Positions 26,364 to 34,823 of a stretch of DNA of 64,000 bases are shown here, piece by piece (positions within the stretch are counted from its first letter, which is position 1; the number at the start of each line of letters is the position of its first letter). The DNA is from JARIHC01 sp035546975 (GTDB lineage: Bacteria; Patescibacteriota; Saccharimonadia; Saccharimonadales; UBA4665). The position numbers were made by a program, and so were the translations under genes. The stretch is from contig DASZVS010000014.1 of assembly GCA_035546975.1 (NCBI GenBank), positions 165,720 to 229,719 on the forward strand, in the 5' to 3' direction. The notes under the pieces were generated by a model. The model did no database searches, had not been told where the DNA came from, and saw only the letters and a program-made list of their open reading frames with translations.

Positions 26364-27338
26364 TCACTTTTTCTTGTCGAGAATAGTGTGAGCAGCCAAA
26401 CGGATATGCTTCGCGTCCAGGCCAAAGTGTTCTATAAGTTGCTCAGGCGCGCCGGACTCGCCGAAACGGTCGCGCATGCCTATGCGCTTCATGGGCACAG
26501 GGTGCTCTTCGGCAAGAAGTTCAGCGATAGCACCCCCCAGGCCGCCGATGACCTGGCCTTCTTCAGCTGTAATAACCGCGCCGGTTTTGCGCGCACTCTT
26601 AAGAATAGTGGCTTCATCGAGCGGCTTCACGGTCGGTACGTGTACTACTTCCGCGTTAATACCGTCTTTTTGCAATAGCTCGGCAGCTGCCATTGCCTGG
26701 TATGTCATGGTGCCTGTTGTAATTAATGATACATCTGTACCCTCCGCGAAAACGTATGCTTTGCCAATTTCAAACGGCGTTTTTTCGGTTGTTATAATCG
26801 GCGTCGCTTCGCGGGCCAGCCGCATATAATTCGGCCTCTTATCGGTGGCCATGGAAAGCGTTGCCTTTTCCGCCTCCACGCTATCACACGGAGCGATTAC
26901 AACCATGTTTGGCAAAACCCGCATCAAAGCGACATCTTCCAACATCTGGTGCGTAGCGCCGTCCGGACCAACTGATACGCCGGCATGGGAGCCAACTATC
27001 TTCACAGGACGGTCGTTCAGGCAAATGGTTGTACGAATCTGCTCCCAGTTGCGGCCCGGGCTAAATGCCGCATATGAGGAAACGAATGGTATTTTACCCA
27101 TAGCAGCCAAGCCGGAACCTGTTGTCACGAGATTCTGCTCGGCTACACCAATCTCTACATACCGTTCAGGAAATTCCTTGGCAAAAAGGCTCATTTGGGT
27201 GGAATCAGTCAAATCGGCGCAAGCTGCCACTACATTTTCCCAGCGCTTGCCCGCCTCCAAAAGACCGCGCCCGAAACCTTTACGAATCGGCTCTTGTTCA
27301 AGCTGCGCCTTCATATTAACAAGATGCACGCCGCTCAT
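26364..27338 (-). CDS. Transketolase, C-terminal (pyrimidine plus tail) subunit
   Basis: 324 residues covering the pyrimidine-binding and C-terminal domains of transketolase: DLTDSTQMSLFAKEFPERYVEIGVAEQNLV (split: DLTDSTQMSLF, ERYVEIGVAEQNLV; Glu is the TPP-activating residue), SYAAFSPGRNWEQIRTTICL, and VGPDGATHQMLEDVALMR with the substrate His. The C-terminal domain begins with LITTGTMTYQAMAAAE. It pairs with the N-terminal subunit at 27732-28589, moving two-carbon ketol units between sugar phosphates. Its ATG overlaps the stop of the membrane-protein gene by 4 nt. Confidence 0.93.
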   Translation of the reverse strand: MSGVHLVNMKAQLEQEPIRKGFGRGLLEAGKRWENVVAACADLTDSTQMSLFAKEFPERYVEIGVAEQNLVTTGSGLAAMGKIPFVSSYAAFSPGRNWEQIRTTICLNDRPVKIVGSHAGVSVGPDGATHQMLEDVALMRVLPNMVVIAPCDSVEAEKATLSMATDKRPNYMRLAREATPIITTEKTPFEIGKAYVFAEGTDVSLITTGTMTYQAMAAAELLQKDGINAEVVHVPTVKPLDEATILKSARKTGAVITAEEGQVIGGLGGAIAELLAEEHPVPMKRIGMRDRFGESGAPEQLIEHFGLDAKHIRLAAHTILDKKK

Positions 27339-27739
27339 GTGCGCCTCACATTATCACCAAGCATACGTGGGCCGCCGCGCCACATATTGATAAGCACCGA
27401 AGGCATAAAGAGTAGAAGCGCCACTACCGCCCAAATTAATAAGTCATAGGCTAGATGCGCAGTATTGAAGCCGCTTCCGCCAGCCGCAGCGCCGCTAGCA
27501 ACGCAGTTAGCCGGCAACGGTTCTTCATAGTAGCGGAAAGGATAGCCGTGGACGGTAGCCTGCGTTGGCGCATTAGAAGAGGCCACCGCAGAAGGATTAA
27601 GATTAACAAGGTTTTCGGCATCATTACCCATGGTGGCTAGAGCACATGTGCGCTTAGTATCATGGCCGGTAATAAAAAATGTTGCGGCTGTGATGGCTAG
27701 CGACAAAGCCACGACTATATACAGAGAATTTTTATTCAT
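27335..27739 (-). CDS. Small membrane protein between the two transketolase genes
   Basis: 134 residues with two hydrophobic helices (about 6-24, LYIVVALSLAITAATFFI, and 100-120, LLIWAVVALLLFMPSVLI) flanking an extracytoplasmic-looking loop with two Cys and a Gly/Ala-rich stretch. No family recognised. The ATG at 27739 overlaps the 3' end of tktN by 8 nt, and its stop overlaps the start of tktC by 4 nt, so it is embedded in the operon. Confidence 0.72.
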   Translation of the reverse strand: MNKNSLYIVVALSLAITAATFFITGHDTKRTCALATMGNDAENLVNLNPSAVASSNAPTQATVHGYPFRYYEEPLPANCVASGAAAGGSGFNTAHLAYDLLIWAVVALLLFMPSVLINMWRGGPRMLGDNVRRT

Positions 27740-28589
27740 GCTCGCTCCGGATTTTACCACCCAGCGTACGCAATTCATGCAATGCCTTAACTGCCTGCTC
27801 GTGATCCGGCGGAATACCGTGCCAGTGGAAGTCATTCTCCATAAAATCCACACCTTTGCCCGGAATTGTGTGGGCTATAATCATGACCGGCTGATTCTCA
27901 ATTGCCCTGCCCATTGCGCAAGCGTCGATCACGGCCTCGATATCATTACCATCAATCTCGAGCACGTGCCAGCCGAAAGCTTGCCATTTTGCCTTGAGGT
28001 CTTCAAGCGGCATAACCCGCTCGGTGGGCCCGTCAATTTGGATGTTATTACGGTCGATAATGGCTATGACATTATGTAGCTTTTCTTTACCTGCCAGCAT
28101 AGCTGCTTCCCAGACATTGCCTTCATCGAGCTCGCCGTCGCCCATTACCACATACACAAAACGGCGCGATTGCCCATCCATGCGAAGAGCCAAGGCCATA
28201 CCGTTTGCCTGGGCGAGACCGCAGCCGAGCGGGCCGGATGTAGTCTCGAGCCCCGGCAGACGAAGCCGTTCCGGATGGCCCTGCAACCTTGAGCCCAGCT
28301 GGCGCAGCGTCATCAATTCTTTGCGGTCAAAATAGCCGGCGTGCGCCATGGTGGCGTACCGTACCGGCACGCAGTGGCCGTTAGATAGCAATAGTATGTC
28401 CCGCTCGTCCCAATCGGGGTTCTTCGGGTCTTGCTTTAAGATATCAAAATACAGCGCGGTAAAAATGTCTGCTAACCCCAGCGGCCCGGCGCTGTGCCCG
28501 CTGCCGGCGTGTTCAAGCATCCGTATTATGTCTTCGCGGATATCGTTGGCAATTGTTTCCAACCGTTCTATCGGAAGTTTTTGCGTCAT
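27732..28589 (-). CDS. Transketolase, N-terminal (TPP pyrophosphate-binding) subunit
   Basis: 285 residues of the PP domain: MLEHAGSGHSAGPLGLADIFTALYFD (split around GHSAG, the phosphate-contact His), GHCVPVRYATMAHAGYF, GPLGCGLAQANGMALALR, and the TPP motif GDGELDEGNVWEAAMLAG followed by IIDRNNIQIDG. Split transketolases are common in archaea and several reduced bacteria. TATAAT (28600-28605, minus) is 10 nt from the ATG, heading the tktN-orf-tktC operon. Confidence 0.94.
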   Translation of the reverse strand: MTQKLPIERLETIANDIREDIIRMLEHAGSGHSAGPLGLADIFTALYFDILKQDPKNPDWDERDILLLSNGHCVPVRYATMAHAGYFDRKELMTLRQLGSRLQGHPERLRLPGLETTSGPLGCGLAQANGMALALRMDGQSRRFVYVVMGDGELDEGNVWEAAMLAGKEKLHNVIAIIDRNNIQIDGPTERVMPLEDLKAKWQAFGWHVLEIDGNDIEAVIDACAMGRAIENQPVMIIAHTIPGKGVDFMENDFHWHGIPPDHEQAVKALHELRTLGGKIRSEHE

Positions 28590-28675
28590 TCTGTTTGTGA
28601 TTATAGCAAAACCCTATGGAGTCTCGCTACCTGTCTAATATTGATATTTTACCTATTTTATGGTAAAATGGTACT

Positions 28676-30145
28676 ATGCACGAACAGGCACATGATAGCG
28701 CCGTAGAGCCCCTTGATATAGTAGAGGTTCTCCATGATTTGCAGCCGCGGCTCGGCAATTACGCCGCTAACCCCGATGCCCTTGCGGTCCTCACGCTGTT
28801 GAGCGATATAGTTGACCGCAAAATTTTATTCTCTGAGTGCGTTAGCATAGCACAGGAAGGGCTGGAAAGCGTTGCGAGCGAGCACGTCCGTACCATTAAG
28901 GGACAATTCTGTGCCCAGGTATACCGGAGTTATCCAGCAGGGTCGGAAGACGCACCGGAATTACTATCGCCAAAGCGATTTATCAAGGAAAACGATCTCG
29001 ATAGTAGAATCCGGCCAGAATTGCGTGACGCCCAGGCCCAAGCAGTGGCCGACTCTAAGGAGCGTCTCGTCACAGCCATCGAAGCAGACGCGACCCACGA
29101 GCAATTAGGCATTGGGGTTGATGGCGATGAGCTAGAGAGCGCGATGGTTGGCAAGGTAGAGGCCCGCGTCATCGAACTGCGGAAGCGAATCGAAGAAATC
29201 AAGGAGCTCATGACGATAGTGCACTTGCCAGCGATACAGATAGGTGAAAAGGCTCTGCAAATAATACACGTCGATGAGTCTCTGTCAGCGCCACAAGTAA
29301 CTGCCCCGGCAGAACCCAAACAGCGGGCGCAACTCGATAACGCCATTTTTGTTTTAAAGAAAACGTTACAAGAGCTCGCTAATGGCGAGCCGATTATAGC
29401 CCGCCAATTGGTCGAGCAATACACGCCCCGCGTCGAAGCATATTTAGAGGATAATCTCGTGACACGCTACGAACAGCTGGAGGCTGAAGAGCTCGCGGAG
29501 TTACCGGCAACGGTGGAAGAGGCGTACGGCGTTGCGGCTAATGTAGGCCCGCGTTACCAACCTAAGCCCCACATCGTCGAGCCACCGGCCGAGATTGAGC
29601 CTGATATACCCAACGACCCGCTAGCGGCGGAAGTCATTATAGAGAAGCATATCCATACCATCGAGGTCCCTAATCCCTTTGATTGGTACGATAGCGAGAC
29701 GATTTCTCTAACCATCGCACAAGACGGTGAACACGCCCTCGTAAGTACAGCGGCAATGCCGCCGAATATACGCGCCCTCAGTGGTAAACTGCGTGCCACC
29801 GACTCTCAAACAGCTAAAAAACTTGATGATATGTGGGCGCGCATTAAAGAGGTAGAGTTCAGCGGCGAAGCACATAATCACAGCCTCATTCGATATATCC
29901 GCGCCAACTTTCATAACTTGACTCTATATTATTTTAAAAATAACCGCCGGAATGGCGCGCGTATGTATTATGCCAAGACTAAACTCTCCCAACAGCCCGA
30001 ACTGGCTGCCATCGCCCACGGCGCAGGCATTACCCAAGAAGATACCGATCTCATAATTCTTCTAGCCGAAACGGACAAGAAAAACCAGCCTAAGGTTCTA
30101 CAAGAGCTCAACGCCCAGTGGCGTTTCCAGGGCCCCGGCCATTAA
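28676..30145 (+). CDS. Unrecognised 489-aa acidic protein
   Basis: No family recognised. It is soluble, with no signal peptide. A coiled coil lies near 160-185 (RVIELRKRIEEIKEL), a Pro-rich linker near 290-315 (RYQPKPHIVEPPAEIEPDIP), and a C-terminal domain about 320-489 with aromatic-rich strands and a basic patch (YFKNNRRNGARMYY). TAAAAT (28664-28669) ends 6 nt before the ATG. The 3' end overlaps the convergent epimerase gene by 4 nt. Confidence 0.72.
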   Translation: MHEQAHDSAVEPLDIVEVLHDLQPRLGNYAANPDALAVLTLLSDIVDRKILFSECVSIAQEGLESVASEHVRTIKGQFCAQVYRSYPAGSEDAPELLSPKRFIKENDLDSRIRPELRDAQAQAVADSKERLVTAIEADATHEQLGIGVDGDELESAMVGKVEARVIELRKRIEEIKELMTIVHLPAIQIGEKALQIIHVDESLSAPQVTAPAEPKQRAQLDNAIFVLKKTLQELANGEPIIARQLVEQYTPRVEAYLEDNLVTRYEQLEAEELAELPATVEEAYGVAANVGPRYQPKPHIVEPPAEIEPDIPNDPLAAEVIIEKHIHTIEVPNPFDWYDSETISLTIAQDGEHALVSTAAMPPNIRALSGKLRATDSQTAKKLDDMWARIKEVEFSGEAHNHSLIRYIRANFHNLTLYYFKNNRRNGARMYYAKTKLSQQPELAAIAHGAGITQEDTDLIILLAETDKKNQPKVLQELNAQWRFQGPGH

Positions 30146-30768
30146 ATATGTTCGACGAGCTGATGGTACATAGTAGCGGGATCTTCGGCCTTCTGGATAA
30201 AGCCGCCGACGTTCAGGACATCTACGCCGCCAGCCGCAAGCGGCGCAGCATTTTTGTCGTTAATGCCTCCATCCCAGCCGATTTCCGCGGCTGGATGCAA
30301 TTGGTGAACCTCTTGGACCTTGTCCAACAAACCTAAGTTTGCATGACCGCCATGATAACCAAGATGACCGCTAAAAATTAACACGTGGTCAAAACTTTTT
30401 ATGATGCTTTTTACAGTATTGACCTCCGTATCTTGCAGGAGTGCTAAGCCGGCACGAATGCCTACTTTATGCAGACTATCGGCAAAATGCTTATGATCGA
30501 CGTCGGCTTCGGCATGTATGATGGCGAGATTAGGACGGAGCTTGATTAACAAAGGTAACTGGGTAATCGGGCGCTGGTACATAAGGTGAATATCTGCCGC
30601 TACATTTTCCGGCCACCAAGCATGGTTCAGGCCCGGTGATCTTGTCGGCGCAAACTGGCCGTCCATAAGATCTATATGTACCCGTTTAGCAAATGGCTGG
30701 ATCGCCTCCATTTGGCGGCGGTATTCATGCGGATCGTACGCGGTAATCGTCGGGCACACTACACTCAT
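30142..30768 (-). CDS. rpe: Ribulose-phosphate 3-epimerase family protein
   Basis: 208-residue TIM barrel. The metal/catalytic His-Asp pair is in RVHIDLMDGQFAP near 30; HLMYQRP, IIHAEAD, and the phosphate-binding end DVLNVGGFIQKAEDP near 180 follow, with GWDGGIND near 165 carrying the second catalytic Asp. These features match interconversion of ribulose-5-phosphate and xylulose-5-phosphate. It is last in the gap-rpiB-orf-rpe operon, overlapping the membrane-protein gene by 4 nt. The sequence is somewhat divergent. Confidence 0.85.
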   Translation of the reverse strand: MSVVCPTITAYDPHEYRRQMEAIQPFAKRVHIDLMDGQFAPTRSPGLNHAWWPENVAADIHLMYQRPITQLPLLIKLRPNLAIIHAEADVDHKHFADSLHKVGIRAGLALLQDTEVNTVKSIIKSFDHVLIFSGHLGYHGGHANLGLLDKVQEVHQLHPAAEIGWDGGINDKNAAPLAAGGVDVLNVGGFIQKAEDPATMYHQLVEHI

Positions 30769-31265
30769 GTTTTACCCTCATCCTTTTTAAGCTTAAGAAG
30801 CCACAGTCTGAACATAGCGGATACGAACCCTACCACCAAACCCAGAGCGCCCAAATATATGTATAAAAACAAGATAATAACGCCGCTCGTTTCACTGTTA
30901 GAAGCAGCAGCTGCTTGGTTGCCAGTAGATTGCAGCTGTACCTGCTCGCCGACTATGCCGTAGTAAACGGCCATAACGACCGCCAAGGCCGCAGGAATAG
31001 ACCATAACCATAAGCGCCCCTGGTTATAATCTATTTTGTTCCGCCTATATATAAGGCTTACTATCCAGCCAAGCACCCAAAAAGGTAGCAGAATAAACAA
31101 TGTCGTGAAAAATAGTACCGCAAAGCCGGCATTAAAGCCTTCGCCAAGCGAAAATTTTTGGGAAAGCGCACTAATTGCACCAAGCAGCGTGGCGGCCACA
31201 ATGATAAATACGCCCGGATAGCGGGCCGGGTGTTTCTTAAAGGCTCCAAAAGCTCGCCGCAGCAT
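30765..31265 (-). CDS. Four-helix membrane protein in the pentose phosphate operon
   Basis: 166 residues with hydrophobic segments near 19-33, 47-72, 87-105 and 127-155; the loop before the last is Gln/Asn/Ala-rich. No family recognised. It lies 2 nt after rpiB and overlaps rpe by 4 nt, so it is co-expressed with sugar-phosphate enzymes. Confidence 0.72.
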   Translation of the reverse strand: MLRRAFGAFKKHPARYPGVFIIVAATLLGAISALSQKFSLGEGFNAGFAVLFFTTLFILLPFWVLGWIVSLIYRRNKIDYNQGRLWLWSIPAALAVVMAVYYGIVGEQVQLQSTGNQAAAASNSETSGVIILFLYIYLGALGLVVGFVSAMFRLWLLKLKKDEGKT

Positions 31266-31267
31266 TA

Positions 31268-31714
31268 CTACCCTAGCTTATCAAGCTTTTCGATACGGCG
31301 GGAGAACCGGGGAGCTCCAGCGAAGGGCGTTGCTAGGAAAGTCGCCATAATGGTGCCCGCTTCATCGATGGAAGTATAGCGAGAAGACAAACAAAGCACG
31401 TTGCAGTCGTCGTCGTTTCGGGCAGCGCGAGCCTCGTTCTGATTCCAACACAATGCCGCCCTAATACCCTTAAACCGGTTAGCGGCAATGCACATGCCCT
31501 GCCCGCTGCCGCACACCAGGATACCCCGTGCTTCCGGATCACTGTCTGCTAGGAGCGCCGTTGCAACTTTGGAAGCAAATTCGGGATAATCGTCGTCTGC
31601 CTGCAGCGCCTGGTCGCCTTCATCAATGACTTCGTGGCCGGCAAGTTGCAGAGCTTTCGCTAGTTCCGCCTTGTACTCAAAACCGTTATGGTCGGCGCCC
31701 AGGTATATTTTCAT
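31268..31714 (-). CDS. rpiB: Ribose-5-phosphate isomerase B
   Basis: 148 residues, standard length. Interconverts ribose-5-phosphate and ribulose-5-phosphate. Visible are YLGADHNGFEYK at the N-terminus, DDYPEFASKVA, the catalytic loop VCGSGQGMCIAANRFKGIRAA, and the LSSRYTSIDEA segment. It follows gap by 2 nt in the same operon. Confidence 0.95.
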   Translation of the reverse strand: MKIYLGADHNGFEYKAELAKALQLAGHEVIDEGDQALQADDDYPEFASKVATALLADSDPEARGILVCGSGQGMCIAANRFKGIRAALCWNQNEARAARNDDDCNVLCLSSRYTSIDEAGTIMATFLATPFAGAPRFSRRIEKLDKLG

Positions 31715-31716
31715 GG

Positions 31717-32748
31717 TTAGCTTTTAGCCTTTTGGAGCAAACGCCCTGCGTCTGCAACAACTTCCACCAAGCGGTTGCTATAGCCCCATTCATTGTCGTA
31801 CCATGCGACAACTTTCAGCATATTACCGCCGATGACAGCCGTAAGTTTTAGGTCGACGGTTGCCGAATGACTATTACCGATGAAGTCACTGCTCACGAGC
31901 TCTTCTTCCGTAACGTCTAAAATGCCTTGGTAATATGGCTCTTTGGCGGCTGCCTTGAAGGCATCATTTACTTCCTCAACGGACACGCTCCGCTTCGTGA
32001 TGATTACGAAATCGCTTAAGCTGACAACAGGGGTGGGTACGCGGATGGACATGCCGCCAAATATGCCTTCGAGCGCAGGCAAGGCCTTGGCTGCAGCAAT
32101 GGACGCGCCGGTGGTTGTCGGCACGATATTCTCCGCGGCGTTTCGGGCTTCGCGCAAATCTTTGGCAGGAGCGTCCTGCAGCCGCTGCGAAGCCGTATAA
32201 CTGTGCGTTGTCGTCATCATGGCTTTCTCGATGCCGAAATTACTTTCAATGACCGCTGCGACAGGCGTAATGCAGTTTGTCGTACAGGAAGCATTACTGA
32301 TAACTTCGCCGGCACTTTCCAATTTATCTTCATTTACGCCGAGTACTATCGTTACTGCATCATCGGCATGATCGCCCTTAGCTGGAGCGCTCAAGACAAC
32401 TTTTTTAGCGCCAGCCTTGATGTGGGCCTGGGCCAGCTCCGGCTTTACGAAAAAGCCGGTTGATTCGATAACAATCTCGACTTTGAGTTTTTTCCATGGC
32501 AGTGCCGCCGGATCTTTTTCAGCCAAAACGGCAATATGTTTGCCGTCTACTATAATACCTTTGTCATCATGCCCGACTTCATAGTGGTAGGTACCGTAAT
32601 TGCTGTCGTGCTTGAGCAAATGGGCCAGTGTTTTGGTATCAGTAAGATCGTTGATAGCGATGATCTCAAGATCATTTCGCTCAAAAGCCACTTTAAAGGC
32701 ATTGCGGCCAATCCGCCCGAAGCCGTTAATTGCGATTTTCGTCTTCAT
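31717..32748 (-). CDS. gap: Glyceraldehyde-3-phosphate dehydrogenase
   Basis: 343 residues. NAD-binding GFGRIGRNAFKVAFER at the N-terminus, AINDLTD with the Asp favouring NAD over NADP, LSAPAKGD, the catalytic SNASCTTNC near 152, HSYTASQRLQDAP and NEWGYSNRLVE at the C-terminus. It oxidises GAP to 1,3-bisphosphoglycerate. First gene of gap-rpiB-orf-rpe. CAGGAGAACC lies 11 nt before the ATG, and a TACAAT box at 32795-32800 gives a leader of about 40 nt, longer than most genes here. Confidence 0.97.
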   Translation of the reverse strand: MKTKIAINGFGRIGRNAFKVAFERNDLEIIAINDLTDTKTLAHLLKHDSNYGTYHYEVGHDDKGIIVDGKHIAVLAEKDPAALPWKKLKVEIVIESTGFFVKPELAQAHIKAGAKKVVLSAPAKGDHADDAVTIVLGVNEDKLESAGEVISNASCTTNCITPVAAVIESNFGIEKAMMTTTHSYTASQRLQDAPAKDLREARNAAENIVPTTTGASIAAAKALPALEGIFGGMSIRVPTPVVSLSDFVIITKRSVSVEEVNDAFKAAAKEPYYQGILDVTEEELVSSDFIGNSHSATVDLKLTAVIGGNMLKVVAWYDNEWGYSNRLVEVVADAGRLLQKAKS

Positions 32749-32794
32749 ATCGAGAGGTTCTCCTGTTTATTTTTATTTTACTGCTTATGCCTAT

Positions 32795-32800
32795 ATTGTA
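32795..32800 (-). promoter_or_regulatory. gap: -10 box of gap
   Basis: TACAAT on the minus strand, directly after a perfect inverted repeat that covers the -35 region (32802-32827). The leader carries a Shine-Dalgarno, unlike most promoters in the window. Confidence 0.5.
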
Positions 32801-32801
32801 A

Positions 32802-32827
32802 AAGGTTGCGCTACCAGGCGCAACCTT
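32802..32827 (-). terminator. Inverted repeat between ppa and gap: terminator and/or operator
   Basis: Arms AAGGTTGCGC and GCGCAACCTT pair perfectly over 10 bp with a 6-nt loop (TACCAG). On the minus strand it lies about 26 nt after the ppa stop and is followed by only a short T run, so it would be a modest ppa terminator. It also fills the -35 region of gap. Confidence 0.6.
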
Positions 32828-32852
32828 CTTAGTCGTACATATTTAAGTGAAG

Positions 32853-33383
32853 CTATTTATTTTGGTAGCGCTCAATGGATTCTGCGACCACTTTTTTGGC
32901 GTCTTCGATGTCGCCCCAGCCGAGCACTTTGGTTGTGCCAGGCTTCTTAAGGTCTTTGTAATGCTTAAAGTGCTCCTCGACTTGCTGCTGCCAGCGGCCG
33001 CCGAGATCACGAAGATGCTTGATGGCATCGCCGGTATTGCGGTCATCGGCCGGTACTACAACGATTTTATAATCCATCTCTCCGTCATCCTCGAAATTCA
33101 ACACGCCAATAATGCGCGCTTCCAGCCATACGCCTGTCGGGATCGGCTCATGGCACACCACGAGGGTGTCCAGCTCATCCCCGTCTTCGTCCAGCGTTTG
33201 CGGTATGAAACCGTAATTTACCGGTTTGGCGTAAATAGCAGGTTCCACCCGGTCGATCATGAAGGCAGCGCGTTCGCGGTCCCATTCAATTTTCAGATTG
33301 CTTCCCTGCGGGATTTCGACGACGGTATTGACGATACCGTTCTGGTAGTCGCCCGGAGTTAAAACTTGATTAAAGTCAGGCAT
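32853..33383 (-). CDS. ppa: Inorganic pyrophosphatase, family I
   Basis: 176 residues; hydrolyses pyrophosphate to phosphate. The family signature is seen in AKPVNYGFIPQTLDEDGDELD near 55-75 with the metal Asp residues, plus VEIPQGSNLKIEWD near 20 and DDRNTGD near 108. The start at 33383 is set by AAAGGAAG upstream of ATGCCTGAC; the open frame extends further upstream without supporting signals. The TACAAT box at 33414-33419 overlaps the divergent GDPD promoter. Confidence 0.95.
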   Translation of the reverse strand: MPDFNQVLTPGDYQNGIVNTVVEIPQGSNLKIEWDRERAAFMIDRVEPAIYAKPVNYGFIPQTLDEDGDELDTLVVCHEPIPTGVWLEARIIGVLNFEDDGEMDYKIVVVPADDRNTGDAIKHLRDLGGRWQQQVEEHFKHYKDLKKPGTTKVLGWGDIEDAKKVVAESIERYQNK

Positions 33384-33413
33384 TGGTTCATCTTCCTTTC
33401 GTTTCTGGAATTT

Positions 33414-33423
33414 ATTGTACACT
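33414..33423. promoter_or_regulatory. Overlapping divergent -10 boxes of ppa and the GDPD gene
   Basis: ATTGTACACT contains TACAAT on the minus strand (33414-33419, ppa) and TACACT on the plus strand (33418-33423, GDPD). The two hexamers share 2 bp, so the transcripts begin on opposite sides of one 10-bp element and the promoters should exclude each other. Confidence 0.55.
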
Positions 33424-33429
33424 ATCTCT

Positions 33430-34098
33430 ATGCTCATAATTGGACATCGTGGCGCCCGCGGGCTGGCGCCGGAAAACACTATTGCCGGCTTGCAGAAGGG
33501 CCTTGAGCACCACGCTGACATGCTAGAATTTGATCTTCGCGTTACGAAAGATGCCGTAGTTATTCTTCATCATGACAACGCGCTGACAGACCCTGGCGGC
33601 AATAAGTTGAAAATTGCTGAAACGACATTTGATGAACTTAAAGCCCATAAGCCAGACCTGCCTACTTTTGACGAGATGCTGGATACCATTGGGTGCCCGG
33701 TGCCTTTATATATAGAAGTAAAGCCCGGCGTTCCGGTGAAACCGATCGTTAAAATTATCCGCTCGAGACTTGGCGCCGGCTGGAAAAACAACGCCTTCTT
33801 ACTCGGATCAAAAAGCCAGAAAACCTTGCGTGAACTTCACGCGGCGCTTCCGGGGATCAGCAAAATTGTTATCGAACCGTGGAGCGGCGTGCGGGCACAC
33901 CGCCGAGCCCGCGAAGTAGATGCCAAGATTGTCGCCATGAACCAACTATGGTTATGGTGGGGCTTTATCCGCGGTTTTAAACATAGCGACACCGAACTCT
34001 TTGCATACACACTGAATAACCCTGCAAAAGCCAGGCGTTGGGCTAGGTGGGGGCTGTCGGGCGCCATCACCGACTATCCTGACCGGTTCGAAAAGTAA
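33430..34098 (+). CDS. Glycerophosphodiester phosphodiesterase
   Basis: 222 residues, GDPD TIM barrel. GHRGARGLAPENT at the N-terminus gives the His-Arg and Glu-Asn-Thr signature, MLEFDLRVTKD the metal Glu-x-Asp, and ILHHDNALTD the second His. YIEVKPG near 96 and the C-terminal YTLNNPAKARRWARWGLSGAITDYPD match the family end. Hydrolyses glycerophosphodiesters to glycerol-3-phosphate and alcohol; cytoplasmic as no signal peptide is present. ATG 33430 lies 6 nt after the TACACT box. Confidence 0.93.
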   Translation: MLIIGHRGARGLAPENTIAGLQKGLEHHADMLEFDLRVTKDAVVILHHDNALTDPGGNKLKIAETTFDELKAHKPDLPTFDEMLDTIGCPVPLYIEVKPGVPVKPIVKIIRSRLGAGWKNNAFLLGSKSQKTLRELHAALPGISKIVIEPWSGVRAHRRAREVDAKIVAMNQLWLWWGFIRGFKHSDTELFAYTLNNPAKARRWARWGLSGAITDYPDRFEK

Positions 34099-34115
34099 GT
34101 TATACTTATTGTCAT

Positions 34116-34823
34116 ATGCAGGTAACTTTTGACCACGCCGCGGAAGAGGCTGACAACATCCGGACATTTTACTTTAAGCCGGAGCGGGCCATGTCGTATA
34201 CGGCTGGCCAATACACCGAACTGCATTTGCCGCATGGGCGGCCGGATGATCGCGGCACAAAGCGCTGGTTTACACTGTCGTCTTCACCAGAGGACGAGTT
34301 TCTCACCATTACCACAAAATACGCCGGCGATGACAAAAGCAGTTCTTTCAAAAAAGCTTTATTCACGCTTGAACCGGGTACTGAGCTGCACATGGCTGAT
34401 CCGATGGGCGACTTCGTGCTACCGAAACTGATCCAAACGCCGCTCATTTTCGTGGCCGGCGGTATTGGCGTCACGCCGTTCCACAGCATGCTGACGTGGC
34501 TCTCCCAAACCATGGAAGAACGTCCAATTAAATTGCTCTATGGCGTCAAGAACGAAGATGAGATTATTTTTCAAGGCACATTCCATGACGCCGGCATCGA
34601 GCCGACTATCGTTGTCAGTAATCCGTCCGATGCCTGGGGTGGTGAACGTGGCCGGCTGAGTGCCGAGCTTATCCTCGGCCTCGAAAAACCATCTGAGGAC
34701 ACTTTGGTTTACGTATCTGGGCCGGAACCGATGGTCCAGGCGCTCGCAAAAGACTTGCACGCCACCGGGCTCGAAAAGCATCAGATAGTCAGCGACGAAT
34801 TCCCTAACTACGACGGCATTTAG
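34116..34823 (+). CDS. Ferredoxin-NADP reductase-like FAD oxidoreductase
   Basis: 235 residues: an FAD-binding barrel with RWFTLSSSPED near 48 (the RxYS flavin motif with Trp-Phe-Thr) followed by an NAD(P) domain starting FVAGGIGVTPFHSML near 110, then LLYGVKNEDEIIF and VYVSGPEPMVQALAKDL near the C-terminus. No Cys-rich 2Fe-2S domain is attached, so an external electron partner is needed. TATACT (34101-34106) ends 9 nt before the ATG. Confidence 0.88.
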   Translation: MQVTFDHAAEEADNIRTFYFKPERAMSYTAGQYTELHLPHGRPDDRGTKRWFTLSSSPEDEFLTITTKYAGDDKSSSFKKALFTLEPGTELHMADPMGDFVLPKLIQTPLIFVAGGIGVTPFHSMLTWLSQTMEERPIKLLYGVKNEDEIIFQGTFHDAGIEPTIVVSNPSDAWGGERGRLSAELILGLEKPSEDTLVYVSGPEPMVQALAKDLHATGLEKHQIVSDEFPNYDGI

